A stretch of DNA of 64,000 nt from Sarcocystis neurona. Taxonomy: Eukaryota; Apicomplexa; Conoidasida; Eucoccidiorida; Sarcocystidae. Below are positions 31,666 through 45,054 of this stretch, piece after piece. A program made the translations under genes and the position numbers. Below the pieces are notes generated by a model. That model saw nothing but the letters and a program-made list of their open reading frames with translations. It did no database searches and was not told the DNA's origin. The DNA is taken from contig KL647306.1 in assembly GCA_000727475.1 (NCBI GenBank), positions 895,748 to 959,747 of the forward strand. The letters run 5' to 3'. How positions within the stretch are numbered: the first letter of the stretch is position 1; every line of letters begins with the position of its first letter.

Positions 31666-34600
31666 CGACAGCAGGACGGCTGGCAACAAAGCAACAGCAG
31701 TAGTACGTGACAACGGCAGCCCAACAGAGATGCCGCCGCAAGGGGGGGCAGCAACGCGCACGTACAGTAGCGTCTAGTTTCATTTGAGCAGCCGCAGCAG
31801 CCATACTTGCAGCACCACGGATACCAGAGCAAGCTGCAGCAGCACGAGCGGCCGGAGCGAAGCCGCTTCCAACAGCACGAGTTCCGAACATACCTGTACC
31901 ACGCAGTGCAGCACACCACGGCAACTGTGCAACGTCGATCCGCCACTGTAGTGATCGAGGCTTGAAGAGCATCCTGTGAAGCCGGCGGGTAGAAGATGAA
32001 CTACCGATACTGATGATGTGGAGCAGTGGGGCTGCCTTCGCTGTTGCTCCCTGTCACGCCGTCGGTGCTCTCCTGTCGAGCAACGCTGGGATGTGGGAGT
32101 GGCGCGTAGCCGCTTTCAGATGTAATGCTGGCGTCAGGATCCTCTGTCCGTGTCCTGGCGCGCGGCTGCTGAACTCTGCTACCACCGTTGCTATTGAGGG
32201 GCAGTGGCCATGACGATGCCAAGTACTCGGTCTCCCAACCGCAGAGCTGCAGACTTCGAGACGATGTGTCCGGCTGGAGGCTGGAGCACCTGTCTGGAGC
32301 GGTGCGAAAGTAGCAGCGATGCAGTTCGACGTCTCTCAGGGACGATGGCACAACAACAGGCGCTGCAACGGCAGTCTCAGCGCGAGCAGCACCGGTATGG
32401 CGAGACGCAGGTGCTGATCCCTTTGTCCGTTACCCCCTTGGGTGACCACAGGGCGGCGCGAGCGCATTGCTACAGTAGCGCGCAGCTGCGACAGCAGCGG
32501 TAGTCGCAGCAGAACACTGATCAGCTGACGAAATGATGCCCGGTTTTCCAGACCCGCCAGCAGACGGGATATAAAACAGGAACGTGGGATGCGGTGCCAG
32601 CAGCCAAGGCCACCGCAACTGTAGCAAGAGTAGCTCTCCTCGCCTTTCGTATGTGCTCAGGATGTGAGTGACACCACAGAAGGCGACCGTGCACAAGTAC
32701 TTTTTTCACGTGCTGTTGCGTTTAATTGTGAACACAGTCTTGACCAAGCTGCTCTGTGCCTAATTCATGGAGAGAGGAGGCCACAGAAGCCGACGGGGTG
32801 CACTAGACGTGAAGCCAACCCAGGCGTCGCATTGGTCACAAGGGAACACAAGCGTTCGTTTGCGTGACTTATACAGACGCCTGAAACAGTTGTTCTTCGG
32901 TAATCCACGTTGTTTGGTGGATGCAGTTCTCCCCAGATGAACGTTCTGACTTCGTCTCCGTCGGAGTTGTATATTTCCTGGTAGTGCGCGATAGTTTATG
33001 GAGAGCCCCGCGTTCTAGAGATGCAGCCGAAGTCCGTGGCGCCGCAGCTGCGAAGCATTTCGTATCTACACTTGAGACGGAAGAGGTTCGTTTCCACGTA
33101 GATCTCGGAATAAGGGGGCCAGAGGAAAATAGCGGCAACGACCCGGCTATACGGGTTCAGCCGTGAAAGTTTTGTGGACCAGCTGTGAGCCGCGCACTTT
33201 TCTGCCAGGATACTGCGACTCCTGCAGGTAGATCGTAACCGCGTTCTCTCATTAGTCTCGTTCTTCCGCTTCTTCGTCAAGAGGGAAAAATATGTAGGTG
33301 GACAAAGAGGTCCGTGTCAACCGGCGATTCGCACTACTCATTGCCTCAGTTCTGACGCCGGGGAGAAGTCTGTGGTGTTCTCGTTAGCAGAACAAACGGA
33401 GGTTGAGGAAGGATCGTAGAGCACTTTCCTTACCTGTTGGTCTCAGGTATTCGAGAACTGCATTCCCGAACCGCTCATACGTGTTTATACACCTATAGAA
33501 ATGCGAGGCACTTCTACGAAAGGTGGTAAGTGCAACAGCTCACCAGCGGTGTGTCGGCTGCGGTAGTCACTCCGGGTTTCAATTCCTACGGAATACTTAC
33601 CATATATTGTTCCAAACTGCCTGTTGACCATAAGGAGGCGGCCATACCAACCTGCCCGCCGTAGTGTTGAAAGATTAGTACAGTAAGGGAGCGGTTTCCA
33701 GGCAGACTCTGTGTGATCTGTACGAGTTCATGCTCGGGTACACGTTCCACGCCGACGTACACCATCAGCGCGGCTATACGGTCAAAGCCGACGGATCCCT
33801 CCCTCCTTTTTGCATGAAGAGTTTAGGATGTGACGTGTCTTTTCGTCGAAGCTGTCGCGCCATAGTTCGTAAGTAAGTAGGCAAGGACCAGTGGAGGTCA
33901 ACCACATCTGTCGTCACGTAGGGGGGCGAGACTCTTTCTCGAGGTGGTGTAACGCGCGTTCGACCTGACCTGTTATTGATATATGAAAAATATCTGCTTG
34001 CGTTTGATGTTGTAGCAGTTCTACACACGCGCATGTTATACGTGTGTGTCTGTTTGTGCGTCTGCCATGCATCCGTGTGATTATGAGGATCTGGATTGAA
34101 CAAGCAGGAAAATGTCGATGAAAACTCTCGGCGGTTCCGGCCGTACTTTTTTGTGAGAACGAGTAGCTTTTAAGGCACCAGTTTCTCTGAATACCGCGCC
34201 GGCTGCGTAGCGTCGTGTCAAAGGCTTTTTCTCTGTACCTGCACGTGTACGTACACGCGCGCAGCTGTTCGCAGTCTTTATATCTTTCGATCTGTCCTTC
34301 TATTTTCCGGATTCCTCACGTTATTTTTGACGGGGTGTCCACCCTCGAGTGTCTGATCATCGTCGAAACAGAGCGGCGTTCCTGAGTGCATTTACGTATT
34401 TTTATTAAAAAGTTGTACGTTGTTACACGCACACGTTATCATACACGTATATACGTATATTTATCTTGATATATTCTTGCGTGTCAAATATCGCGAGATT
34501 CACCCCAAAATATGGGACTTTCTGGTGTTTCGTCATCGGCAGAACCGTTGTCTATGTAGGGTGTAGCTGCGTGGTCCAGAACTTTTCTCGGGCGGCGTCC

Positions 34601-34672
34601 TCCATAGGAAAGAGAGAACGCATCGGATTCTCGTCTTTTTAACGCTTTGTTCGCTTTTTTCTACACGGCACA

Positions 34673-34817
34673 ATGAGTAGACAAGACTCGACCGATCTGG
34701 TGGATTTGGTGGACGTCGGTGACTTGCTGGACACTCTAGGAGATGATGAGGAAGTCGACGCCGCCCTCGCGGCCGCCGTTGTGGCGACGTCGCCCTCTTT
34801 TGGTGACCCGGGAAACG
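34673..34817 (+). CDS. acidic-protein gene exon 1
   Basis: The ATG stands in CACAATGAG context and the frame is acidic with a short Ala run (DEEVDAALAAAVVATSPSFG). Exon 1 ends in phase 1 at AACG|GTACGG. The frame runs on 17 codons to a TAG if unspliced, so a 65-aa stand-alone protein is the alternative. Confidence 0.6.
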
Positions 34818-35141
34818 GTACGGCGAGCGGCACGAAAATTTACTTACAGTCCGCAGAAGCTACGCTGTAGTGTAGTAAAGTAGTGACATCTTCGGAAGCA
34901 CCAACAGCAGTGTGCTGCTCGAAGTGCTGTACGCTGCACAGACAGGCATCTATGTCGAAAGATATATGAAGTCTGCGGGTGCGTCCGTGTATGTCTATAT
35001 ACGCATATATATGTGTGCATACACACATGCGTATATACGCTGCGTTTAATATGTAGAAGCGGGGAGGTTGTCTTACACAGTTTTGTACATGTGTGTTCGT
35101 GAGGTGATGGATTAGCGCAGGGCTATGGGTGTATGTACTTT

Positions 35142-35173
<32 letters not shown>

Positions 35174-38100
35174 TGTATCTTTGTCTGTGTGAGTGGCAGT
35201 CTACCTGCGTGGATATTATACGTTGAACGCATATGTAGAGATGTGTATGTCTGGTAAATATATATATATATATGTGTGTTTATGTTTGTGTCGCGCCTCA
35301 TTCACGTAGTACAGATACACGCAGAAGTATAACGCTGCCTGAATCCATGCGTGTTTGCGCTGAAGACGTGCTGCTCTGCTGACCGCATCTCCGTAGAAGC
35401 CAGCACGACTGCATGTGGAGATGCGACGCTAATGTGGTAAAGCCGTTGGAGTGCGAAGAAAAAGAGTACAGCTGCTTCTGTAAGACGTGACGATATAACG
35501 CTGCTCCGTCCTTGAATACAGGTCGTGGCCCCGAGTAGAATTTGGTAGATACCATCGTGACGTGTGATGGCATGTGTATATATACGGGTAGTCAGCACAC
35601 CAGTTTTTCCGTGTGTACATGTACACATCAGTGAATTTATTCGTGCAGGCGTCTAGCTGCCTTTGTTTTCAGACGTCCGCTTTTTTCGAGGACAGATCAC
35701 GCATGTGGTCCACTAGGACGTGTATGGGTGCGTGCGACGTCTTGCTCGATGACGAAGTGCAGCGGCATTTGCACGCGACGGAGCGGCCTGCCTCAGGTGG
35801 TTCTGTTAATGTCGCTACGTGGTGGTTACTTGGGCGTCGTTCGTTACTTTGTTTATGTATAAATATACATACAACAAATGCGTGTGTCAAGTCTCTTTGA
35901 GATCTTCCAGGTAGTGTGGGTGAACGGACAGCTCTGCGTGTATGTATATATGGATGTATTCCTGCTTGTCAGGTGGTTGAGGTAGAAGGTTGTTTTTACA
36001 CGTGCTCCTGCTGATGTGTGTGTGCTCTGTGCGCGGCTACATAGATCAGGACGTCTCTCACTCGAATGAAGGAGAATCAGAAGCAATGCAGCACAGCGCT
36101 GTTGCAGCGGCGGTGAGTGAGGAACCGGAGCAGGAGGTGCAGGAGAAGGAAGAGCAGCAGGACGAAGAGAAAGAACAAGCGGAAGAGGAACACGGAGAGA
36201 AGGAACAGCCTTCGCAGCGGAGGCCTCTGGAGGTCGATATCGATGCTACTCCGCTGAACATGCAGCAGGGATATGACTGCTTCAGGCAGCTAGAGAAGCT
36301 GAGAGAAGAGCAGAAGAAACAGCTGCAGCTTGAAGAGGAGGAAGTAGAGAAGGCGAAATCCTCATATAGCGGTAAGATTGTGCACATATGCTGGAAGTCG
36401 TAGATGCTGCAGCGGTGGACGCCAGCGTGTATGTACGTATAATGCCACCTGCGTGACTCGGACAATTATGTACTCACAGACTGGAGATGCCGCGGATGTC
36501 CACAGAGCAGCGTTACTAGCCACAAGATGATTACAGGAGACTGGCCTCCATTAGCCTAAACGCGTGCATCCGTACTTCTACAACGCTTTGTACGTATGCA
36601 AGTACAGACCTCTGCATATTGACTGCTGGGTTTCTGCGTGTTATAAGAATGTGTGCGAATGCGTCAAGTGGCTGGCCGTCTCTGCCGGCTTTGGAGCACC
36701 GAAAAATTACTTAGAGTACTTTGAGAGAAACTACCAGTAGAACGGAATATTTGCTATTGTACTAGCGCGCCTGGTTCTCCGTTCTAACACACGGCGGCGT
36801 AGCCCGAAGCCGTCGAAGTGCGTGCAGAGAAGAGAGCATCTCCGAGGCACATACGGTGTGCCACAGGCTCGGCTACCTCACCGTTCCCGATCGTGTTGGG
36901 ATGTTTAACGTGGGTTTTGCAGTGCGTTCCTAATGCCTGCCCAAGGTGTACCTACAGCTACAGTGTCTGCTCTGTCTTTCATTAGAGCTTCCTCCATCTG
37001 CGTTTGCGTTCCATGCTTTGGTTGACAGCAGCGGAATAGCTACGTTCAAGCTGCATGTGTTTGTGCATTTCTGAAGAGGTGTGCTGCCTGCAGATGCCGA
37101 AGTTGATGCTGCGGCGGCAGTACGTCACACTCTCGATCCGATAGCGCCCTGCTTGTTTCTGTGAGTACGATGCAGCTCGTGAACCTCAGCTGTATCTCCG
37201 CGAGTGTAGTTGTGAAGCATGTGTTAAATCGACCGTTTGCATGGACGTGGTGTGCCTGTGTATTAATGTGTATAGATATGTAAAGGAAAATTATACATGC
37301 ATATATATACATTTGCATATATATATATATATGTGTGAATGTATGTACACGTACTCAGGCTGTAGCTGTGTGTGTGTTGAAGCTGAAGTCGTTTGCACCG
37401 ATGTCCTGACCCAGATCTTTTGGCGAATCCCTGAGAAATCCGCTGAAGGATTCACGTTTATCCGTGCGTGGCGGCGGCCGTGGGGAGGTTTTCATACTCG
37501 TTTGCGTACGTGTGAACCGCTCTTTCTTTGAGAGGAAGCGTCTTTGTCACATTGGCCCGAGACGCGTGTGGCACATGTTTTTGCGCAGGAAAGAAGTGGG
37601 CCGTGAAGCAGCCGGCAGGACCGCTGCGGCCGCAGGAGGCAGGGGAGCTGGCAGTCGCCTGCGCAGTAAAGGCCGGGGGGGAGAAGATGTCACCACGCGA
37701 AGAAATTGAGGAACTGACGCGGCAAGAGGTGGAGAGGAAAAAGAAAAAGAAAGCACTTGAAGCGGCAGCAGCAGAATCGTCTCCCGTCCCGGTCAAGCCG
37801 CTGCTCCCCTCGACGGAGGCAAAGGAGGAAGAGGCGGCGCAGGAAGAGACGGCGGAGGGCGAAGAAAACAAGGAGGCAGAGGCAGAGGCCACCGCAGCAG
37901 CAGAGACGGATGAGGGTGAGAGGAAGGACGGAGATGACGGAGGTGATGAAAAACACGAAGACGACGGACACGGAGAGGAAAAGACCTGCGACACTGGTGA
38001 TCTAGAAAAACGAGGAAGCGGACAAGAAGGCGCAGAGTCCAGCGCTGGGCTCGCACTGACCGGCGCAGTACCCGGGTCCCCACGGCAGGGACGCCTCGAA

Positions 38101-39722
38101 GATGCTGACGCTGCCGAGAAAGCTAACGGTAAATATTATCTCTGCGTATAGGTTATCATGTTGCTGGGTCAGATTGTATACGTCAAAATGAATATAAGCG
38201 CGCAACTGATTTGTGTCGGGTAGTCGACTCTCGTCGAAGCTCGCGTTTTCCTTCCTTTTTACGCGTGTGTGTGCAGCAGTATTCGGGTGTAGCACACCTG
38301 TGTGTTTCCTGCGCTCCACTGTGCCCGTACGCCTGTGCTAGTCTGTTTACGCATTTGTAAAGGCAAAAAAAACATACTTGTTTCTCTCTTTTATTCCTCA
38401 CTACCCCCTTCTTCACGTCCACGTACTCGCTGGCGTGTCTTTCTTTTTTACGGCTGCGGGGCTGCAGAAAAAAGTAAAAATCCCAATTTCTTATACTTTC
38501 GGAAAGAGCGTCACACGTGTGCGCCCGCGCAGACGGGCGTATGTATACACGGACAACCACATACGTAACTACTTCTCTATACGTGTACCCCTGTGTGTAA
38601 GCAACGTGGCAGCCACCTGGTAGGTGACATTGTCAGAGTATCCGGAGGTGGTGCACATTCTGACGGGAGGAGAGGGGCTGCTTGGTGTCTACCCTCATCC
38701 ACTGTGGCGACTCACGCAGAAGCACCCAGCCTCGAAACAGTTGACCACGCGTAGTGGTGTAGGCGAGCCACTTGTAGACGGCAGCGGGCATCAGTACGCT
38801 TTTGTTTTTGCTACTACAATGGAAAGCAAACGATCTAATCCTCTCTGCACGCCAAGAAGGGACCGTCAAGTGAAGCATTTCCAAATACTCTTTGTGGAGC
38901 GGTCGTGTCGGTTGTGTGTTTATGTGGAACAGCAGTAGAGTTTTGTAAGAGCAGCCGCCAGAAGGCTGGTGCTGTCTGCGTCGGATACGCAGTTGCGTAC
39001 TTGCATGCATTGTGTTCGATTACATGTCGGTGATTCAACTATACAGGTGTGCGTGTTTCGTGCGGCAGCAACACAGCGTGAGTCTCTGTGCGCCGCTTTT
39101 CGAACTGACGAAGTGATACTGCCATCCTTATGCGCACACCAGTGGGGCCTCAAAGGTGCCAGCAAACTGCGTGTTGGTACGGTTTTCTAATCTTGTTGCA
39201 CGTGCAGTGGTGTCTACGAATACCAGGACGCGTGTACTCGGCTTTAGCGTGGACACGTAGAGGGAAAGGCACGTGCGATGGACAGGAGAAGAGAGCCTCC
39301 TTCCAGCTTTTGCGGCAGATCTACGTGCTTCTCGGGCGTGCGCATGCTGTGGTCACGACGGATTACATATTGGGAGAGCAGCAGGGCGGGGAACGGCTTT
39401 GAGCGCATGCAGATGTAATCTGGGGAATGCGGCAGTTTGGGTACCTCCGCGCAATACTGTGTACTTTTAATTTGTTTTTCGTTTCTCGTCCGCTTGTTGC
39501 TGTGCAGGTCCCAAATCAAAAACGAAGATGTTCCACATGTTCACATGCTTTAGCAAAAAAGGGAATGTTAGGGAGCCGCATAAACCGCCTGGAAAAAGGA
39601 GCACGACGACCGGAGAACGTGCGGAAGGAAGCAGCACTGGAGAGTTGAGCGAGACACCCCGTGTAGAGCGCAAAGACATGAGTACACTGGCGACACCTTC
39701 ACAACCTGTATTCGACGACTAG
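34673..39722 (+). CDS. acidic coiled-coil-like protein, six-exon gene
   Basis: Proposed exons: 34673-34817, 35315-35367, 35673-35796, 36045-36371, 37589-38128, 39508-39722. Together they make 1404 nt, 468 codons including TAG, with phases 1,0,1,1,1 consistent at every join. The protein begins MSRQDSTDLVDLVDVGDLLD, is strongly acidic in exon 4 (Glu/Gln/Lys-rich) with a probable coiled coil around LEKLREEQKKQLQLEEEEVE, has a Lys-rich helix (EELTRQEVERKKKKKALE) and a long Glu/Ala/Asp-rich stretch in exon 5, and ends with a basic tail containing FTCFSKKGN. No signal peptide, membrane segment or enzymatic motif was seen. I do not recognise the family. A structural or scaffold role is a guess from composition. 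Its introns contain TATA/GT runs but no CAG tract. Confidence 0.7.
35142..35175. repeat. (GT)n microsatellite
   Basis: GT repeats with two TTT interruptions lie in the first intron region of the acidic-protein gene. A TATATATA run at 35256-35272 follows. Confidence 0.8.
35315..35367 (+). CDS. acidic-protein gene exon 2 (predicted from phase)
   Basis: This 53-nt segment between GTACAG and GAC|GTGCTG is the only nearby piece I found that enters in phase 1 and leaves in phase 0, as its neighbours require. It reads TRRSITLPESMRVCAED. The donor is weak. If it is not used, translation could instead start at an ATG (35702) in the next exon, reading MWSTRTCMGACDVLL. Confidence 0.38.
35673..35796 (+). 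CDS. acidic-protein gene exon 3
   Basis: The exon runs from TTGTTTTCAG, the best pyrimidine-rich acceptor in this gene, to CTCAG|GTGGTT. It reads TSAFFEDRSRMWSTRTCMGA and then CDVLLDDEVQRHLHATERPA. The phase is 0 in, 1 out. Confidence 0.65.
36045..36371 (+). CDS. acidic-protein gene exon 4 (Glu-rich)
   Basis: The exon starts after CTACATAG and ends at AGCG|GTAAGA. It encodes a Glu/Gln/Lys-rich region, then RRPLEVDIDATPLNMQQGYD and a heptad-like CFRQLEKLREEQKKQLQLEE. The strong acidic bias and clean donor support coding; the antisense frame is Ser/Cys-rich and rejected. Confidence 0.72.
37589..38128 (+). CDS. acidic-protein gene exon 5
   Basis: The exon runs from TTTTTGCGCAG to AACG|GTAAAT, phase 1 in and out. 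It encodes GKKWAVKQPAGPLRPQEAGE and a Lys-rich helix, followed by a long Glu/Ala/Asp region with DDGGDEKHEDDGHGEE. It is the largest exon of the gene. Confidence 0.75.
39508..39722 (+). CDS. acidic-protein gene exon 6 (basic tail)
   Basis: The exon begins after TGTGCAG in phase 1 and reads GPKSKTKMFHMFTCFSKKGN, then a Pro/Lys/Thr/Ser-rich stretch, ending ATPSQPVFDD and TAG at 39720-39722. The charge switches from acidic to basic relative to exon 5. Confidence 0.7.
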
Positions 39723-42700
39723 TCTGTGCGACTACTAAACGTGCGTACTGAGTCGACATGTGCAATGGAAAAAAAAATTCAAATATATATATATATATTC
39801 ACACATATATAGGGGTCTACATATGGTCGGCGAGGCAGGAAAGTATTGGTTATGTCATGAGGGTGTTGGTATGACAAGATATCACGGACCGTATCAGTGT
39901 GTACGCATCCAATACGGGTAGTGCAAATGGTTTTGCAGCCACCGAGGAAAGCGCGCAGTAGGGTTTGCGTTACACAAGATGAGGAGAGTGACTGTAGGGA
40001 AATATTTGAAGACTGCACGGGGTACACCGTATCATTATCTTTTCGTTGTCCGTAGGAGGGCTAGTACACGTGTAGTAGTATAGCCGGCAGCATTCTGTGC
40101 AGGGTACTTGTGTTTGATATTGCGGAAAACACGTGTGCACAGATATGCATGCATACATTTGTATAAAAAATGTGTCCACAAGTATATATATGTATATATG
40201 TAGGCTTCGCGTAGGCTGCAGATCCAAGAAGCGGACGATGGATGGTACACTTTTTACGGGACACGTTGAGTGTGCGAAGCTATACCGGATGTTGCTTTTG
40301 AGGAACATGTGATTGTACGCAGAAACACTTTGCTGAAGGAGAATAGAAGTAGTTTCCATCTTTGGCAACCGACAGACTTTCGTGTCCGCACCAGTGAGCT
40401 AAATTTGTAGAAGGGTGGACTACCTCGCACAATTTTCCGAAAGGCGTTTCTGCAGGAGGTGCTTCGGGGGGAAAACATGGACGGGGGGGACGAAGCGATA
40501 AAGTTATGGAGGCGCTTCACCAGTTGAGCATTTGATCGTAAGGTCTAGCAAAGCAACGGGGGCTGGTCGGGCATGGACTTAGGAAACGCTGACATGAAGG
40601 TCACTACGTGGGCTGCGGAGGAATTCTTTGAAGACACCCTCGCGCAGGCGAACGACTGCATTGGCTAATGGGGTCGAGGGGGCAGCGGGGCGCATAATTA
40701 TGACTATTTTTACCCCTTCTTAGGCTTACGTTATAGCGGACTGTGACGAATGAACATTCAGACTGGTTTCATACATGTTTGTTAGAATAATAAATTTTAT
40801 GAAAGACGCTCTGTGGATAGATGTATGCACAGAGAACGCACATGTGCGGGTGTACTTATGTTTTGTGGAAAGAGAGAGGTACGGCGTGGGTGTACCGGTT
40901 GTGTGCACGAGCTGTGGTAAAGTAGACATTGTCTTGTATAGACCAGTTGACGGCATCAGGAATAAGCTGATGACTTCGTTGCCAGATTCTACTCAGTAAC
41001 ACTCACGAGTATGTGGATAGGACACTGATATTCCAGGACCCACCACCATCTGCGTAAAGAAGTTTTCGCATTTGCGACACTATAAAAGATGGCACCCGAA
41101 CGCTCAAAATCCGCAGTGCGTGTACACTTGCGTATGCGTACGCCCAGCTAGCTATCTGCCGCCCGTACAGGTACTTCTGTCGCCAAGATGAAGGCGTTTG
41201 TGGAGAACGACTGTATGCGTTCTGGAAAACAAAGCATTATAGACAACGTGGGTTGACGGAAGAAATGCGTTTGGTTGACGTACGTTTCCCCGGTGACCAG
41301 TCATTGTGCAAGGTCATTGTAACACCTCCCTCCCCATATACCTACCCACGCTGTATGTGGCCCTTGTTCCGGCTATATCTAGCAGCGACGTTTTTGAACA
41401 CTGTGAAAGAATGAGACTAAATGAAAGGCTATGCACTGCGTATAATTGCGTGTATATATATATAAATGTATATGTGTCAGGTATGTGCAAGTCTACATGC
41501 AGCTTTAGCGGGCCCTTCTATTAAAAATATTGTTGCGATAATGCATTTCAGAAAAACTCCACCCTCCTGTGTAGTGTAGGATATAGCTTAACCATCCGTA
41601 AACGGCCCCACCGCGTTTGATCATTTAACACATTTCTCTGGGCACATCTGTGCTGTATCGCTTAAACCATAAGACGCGTTGCCACCTGTGGTCTGTCTTT
41701 GCGTATTGCCTCTGTTCTACCCCTAAGGCCTAATTTCTCACTTCTGCACGAATATCACCTCTCTTCAGGATTCTAAACGCGCTACGTTATCACGGAAGTA
41801 GGCATCCTTAACGCGACTGCCCCCGTCTCCTCCCGTCGGGTGGGAGGCTGCGGCAACTCATCAAGTAGAGTACGGTGAACCCGATTACTCTCTAAAATGT
41901 GCTACCTGCCGAGTAACAGGAGATCGTGCATCATCTCAGCGTCTGATCACTGTCATGTATACAAGATCGACAACCCACTTTCTAGCACAGCCGGAGCACA
42001 TTCTAGCATCCTAGAGGACACGAGTGACAGTTGCTTGCTCGGCAAGGTTCACTCTTGTGTTGCAAGGAGGGCCGGAAACTCCCGCAAAACATTCGCGCCG
42101 ACGACTCTACCTCCGCTAGGCTTACGTTGCTGACGTGAACGTACAAGTGTAGCGAATACTGCATCTAGGCCAGGACGAGTAGTAGCGCATCGGATGAACT
42201 CGTCTCAGTTGAACTGGCTAACTTCACTGTCGAAAGGTATAGTGAAATGAGCTCTGAACATTTACAACTAGAATAACGCCCCCGTTTAAAAAAAAAAAAA
42301 TCCCCAGGGCAGAGACACAAAAGCATCTACTGGTGATTGAGTATCCGTGAGAGAGCATATTGGAATGGGTGTAATACTCTAAGTACGTGGCCAAAACTGA
42401 GTTTGGGCATCCCACTGCTGATCATATGAAGGTGCCTCGCACTCTGGCATCTGTTCCACACGTGTGTGTCATCTTGACAATTTTTAACGCAGCTACTAAA
42501 GGTATGTGGCCCAGAACACTCCTTTTCTATCCACCTACATCAGTGTAGAGGATAGTGAGTTTCGATCCACAGCTGGACGTTGTTTTGGGTAAAATGAATC
42601 TTATTGAGACTGACACTTCTTCAAGCAGACGAAATGATTCGGTTCGGCGAAAAACGGACCATGAAGAAAAAGTATTTTACAAACGACGTTTTGTCGCAGC

Positions 42701-45054
42701 GGCTGTATCAGGACAAACGAAGCCTCTTGGCTGCTGAGTGATTTTCCTACCAGTAGAGCCCACACAACTGCCGCGTCACTGTAGTTCAGAGACCGGTTAG
42801 TGCTTTCCCCGCACTAGTCTTGCCATACCGTGGGCGGTCGTGGTGAACACTACTGTCAAATGAGGGGCATATCTAAGACAGCGGGTACACTTCGTCTCGC
42901 GGAAAATCAGCCACACAGTGCAGGAACTGAAGTCACCTGGGTACGCCCTCTAAAAGCCACTCTAAACAAGCGATGGCAAACTACCTACGGGTAGCGAACG
43001 ACAGCTACGGTTTGACCGATTGTTAGGAACACTAAGCGGGGAAGACGCAGGAGTTAGGATCTCTTCCATATTTGGTTTGTCTGGAACTTCATTTTAGATC
43101 TGGTCGGAAAGACTACGAATGGCTTGCCAGTGTTTGTGTACAGTAACGGAAAAGATTGCGTATGCGCTTGTGTGTCTACGTGGAGAATACATGTACAGAT
43201 ATACACTTACGTATATAAACGTATCACGTGTGCACGCACATGTATATATGTAAAAAAGCATGCACCAGGACAGCGAAAATGCGCTAACCCGTGCACAAGG
43301 AGAACGAATGTCGTCCACCTCTTTCGTGTCACTTCACCGCGCCCGTGTAGTTCCGTCGTCTACTACTCTCAGTTGTAACCTCCTTCCGACACGTGTGCAA
43401 CACTGATCCACTTAAGAAAGAACTTCTGTTTGACGACTCCTACGGTAAGGAAGCTGACTGCAGTTGTTTTTTGTCCTCTCTTTCTCTTTTCTGCGTCTAG
43501 GTCAACTGCGATGCTGAACCGATCGATGCCATATACTCATAAAATCGTTACCACCGTCTACCCTTGTTTCGTTAATGCGTGTACAGGTGCAGGTGTGAAT
43601 GGATAACGCTGTGTTATGCCCACCATACAGAAGAATCCGCTGCTGGCTGAACACATCGAATATCTGGAAAAACAACGTACACTAGATACAACTTCTTACT
43701 TACGCAGCTCAGTGACGCCTTGCACACGACCAGAGCCTCGACGGAAAGCAAAATGAGCAGACCCTTTGAGCTTGGCGACAGAGCAAACGTCCCTTTTCTT
43801 TAATCAAAAACGACGCTGTCGGCAGTGCGGCCTGAACAATTAAAATTCAGTTTCTGGACGTGATCTGCGCACTTACTCCTTAATACGTCCCTATTTCGTG
43901 GCGAACTCGTAACAGGCTGCGTCACTGCTCGAAGTTGCTCTCACAGCTCGTGTTGGCCCGCATGCCTCTGCTGTCGCCGAGACACATTTCCTTCTCAGGT
44001 AGTGTCTTCAGTAGAACGCATATTTTCGCTCTGCCTCACTGCCTGCGTGCTTCGGTGGGCCTACCCCTCCCAGCCTTTCTCCCACCCGTACAGCGTCCCG
44101 GGGTTTCTGCAACCGAAACAGCAGGACAGCACCACCACTCGTGCTCACAAGCACGCACGTGTACACATACTTGATCCCCTTCAAAGCCGGATACATGTAC
44201 ACGAATGCGATACTGCAGATCTCGCCGTACGTTGCATAGGCAGTATGGCATCGAGAGACCAAGTTCTTCAGCGGGGGGAAGATAGAAACACATAGAACAG
44301 AAGAAAAGATTCGCTCACCGCCTGCCTCCGAGTCTATTGAACAGAGTTTACCTGAGGCACACAGGCGGTAATTGGTTAGACTGCCTGTCGACACCTTATT
44401 GTTTTGAGCGTGTCGGTGTCAGCAACCGTTGCCACTTTCCTGGCGAGGAATATGGAAAGCTCACAGGGCACCGCTGCGCGTAGACAACTTTCTTCTGGTA
44501 ACTTCAAAGAAGAACACGTCAACAAGGCGTTCTAGCTGTGTATAACCAATGCACACCTGTGAAATGCAAGACAGAAAAGTTTCTCTCTGCGCACAGTCCA
44601 CGACGCCGACTTCCGTGGACAGGGTTAGCTACAAAGAAAGCAACACAGACACACTGAAAATGTGCACGCAAAAAGGAGTGTCTCCCACCAAACGGGGAAA
44701 ACTGTGCGCACCGGATATGTCCTGAGGGCCTGTCATGCGCTGTCTGTACACCACAGTTCTTGCAGTGACTGGGGCAGCACCTCTGAAAGTAGCTACGCAG
44801 AACGGTGTGCCTACGCAGACGTGTGCGTTATCAACACCTTCCGTACAACAAGGGAGGTACACTATCAGCGCTCCAAGTGTCCGAACGTCCTGTACGTGGT
44901 GTCGTCCGTCCACCACAGACACCGTAGCCACGGAAAAGTTGATGGTCCATACGAATACATCCAGCTGTATGCCTGCACGCGTACACCTGCGTGTACGACA
45001 TAGATATACATATATTATATTTATGTATATACGTACGTATGTGAAAGTCGAAGT
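39723..45054. other. repeat-poor DNA without a secure gene
   Basis: Base composition is even, with few microsatellites (TATATATA at 39783-39799; A13 at 42288-42300). ORFs on both strands are short (60-130 codons) and at chance frequency; plus 40775-40999, 42555-42737 and 44662-45003 are the most protein-like but have no domain or clear splice sites. At 44.66-45.0 kb three frames are open together, which suggests composition rather than coding. The 3' ends of the two flanking genes may extend a little into it. Confidence 0.45.

Larger units (their letters stand above)
27213..34672. other. long spacer without a secure gene
   Basis: The start (27213-27300) should hold the RAP promoter and 5' UTR; no motif stands out. 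Two duplications (27825-28060, 28913-29195) and a CAG tract (31480-31665) lie here. At 31.9-32.9 kb several frames on both strands are open for 65-115 codons: minus 32001-32351, plus 32204-32503 and plus 32664-32867, with splice-like flanks such as TTCACAG at 31970 and GTATGT at 31893. A plus ORF at 32921-33166 follows. They conflict with each other and none has a recognisable domain, so I do not call a gene. From about 33.2 kb the DNA becomes repeat-poor. Confidence 0.4.
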
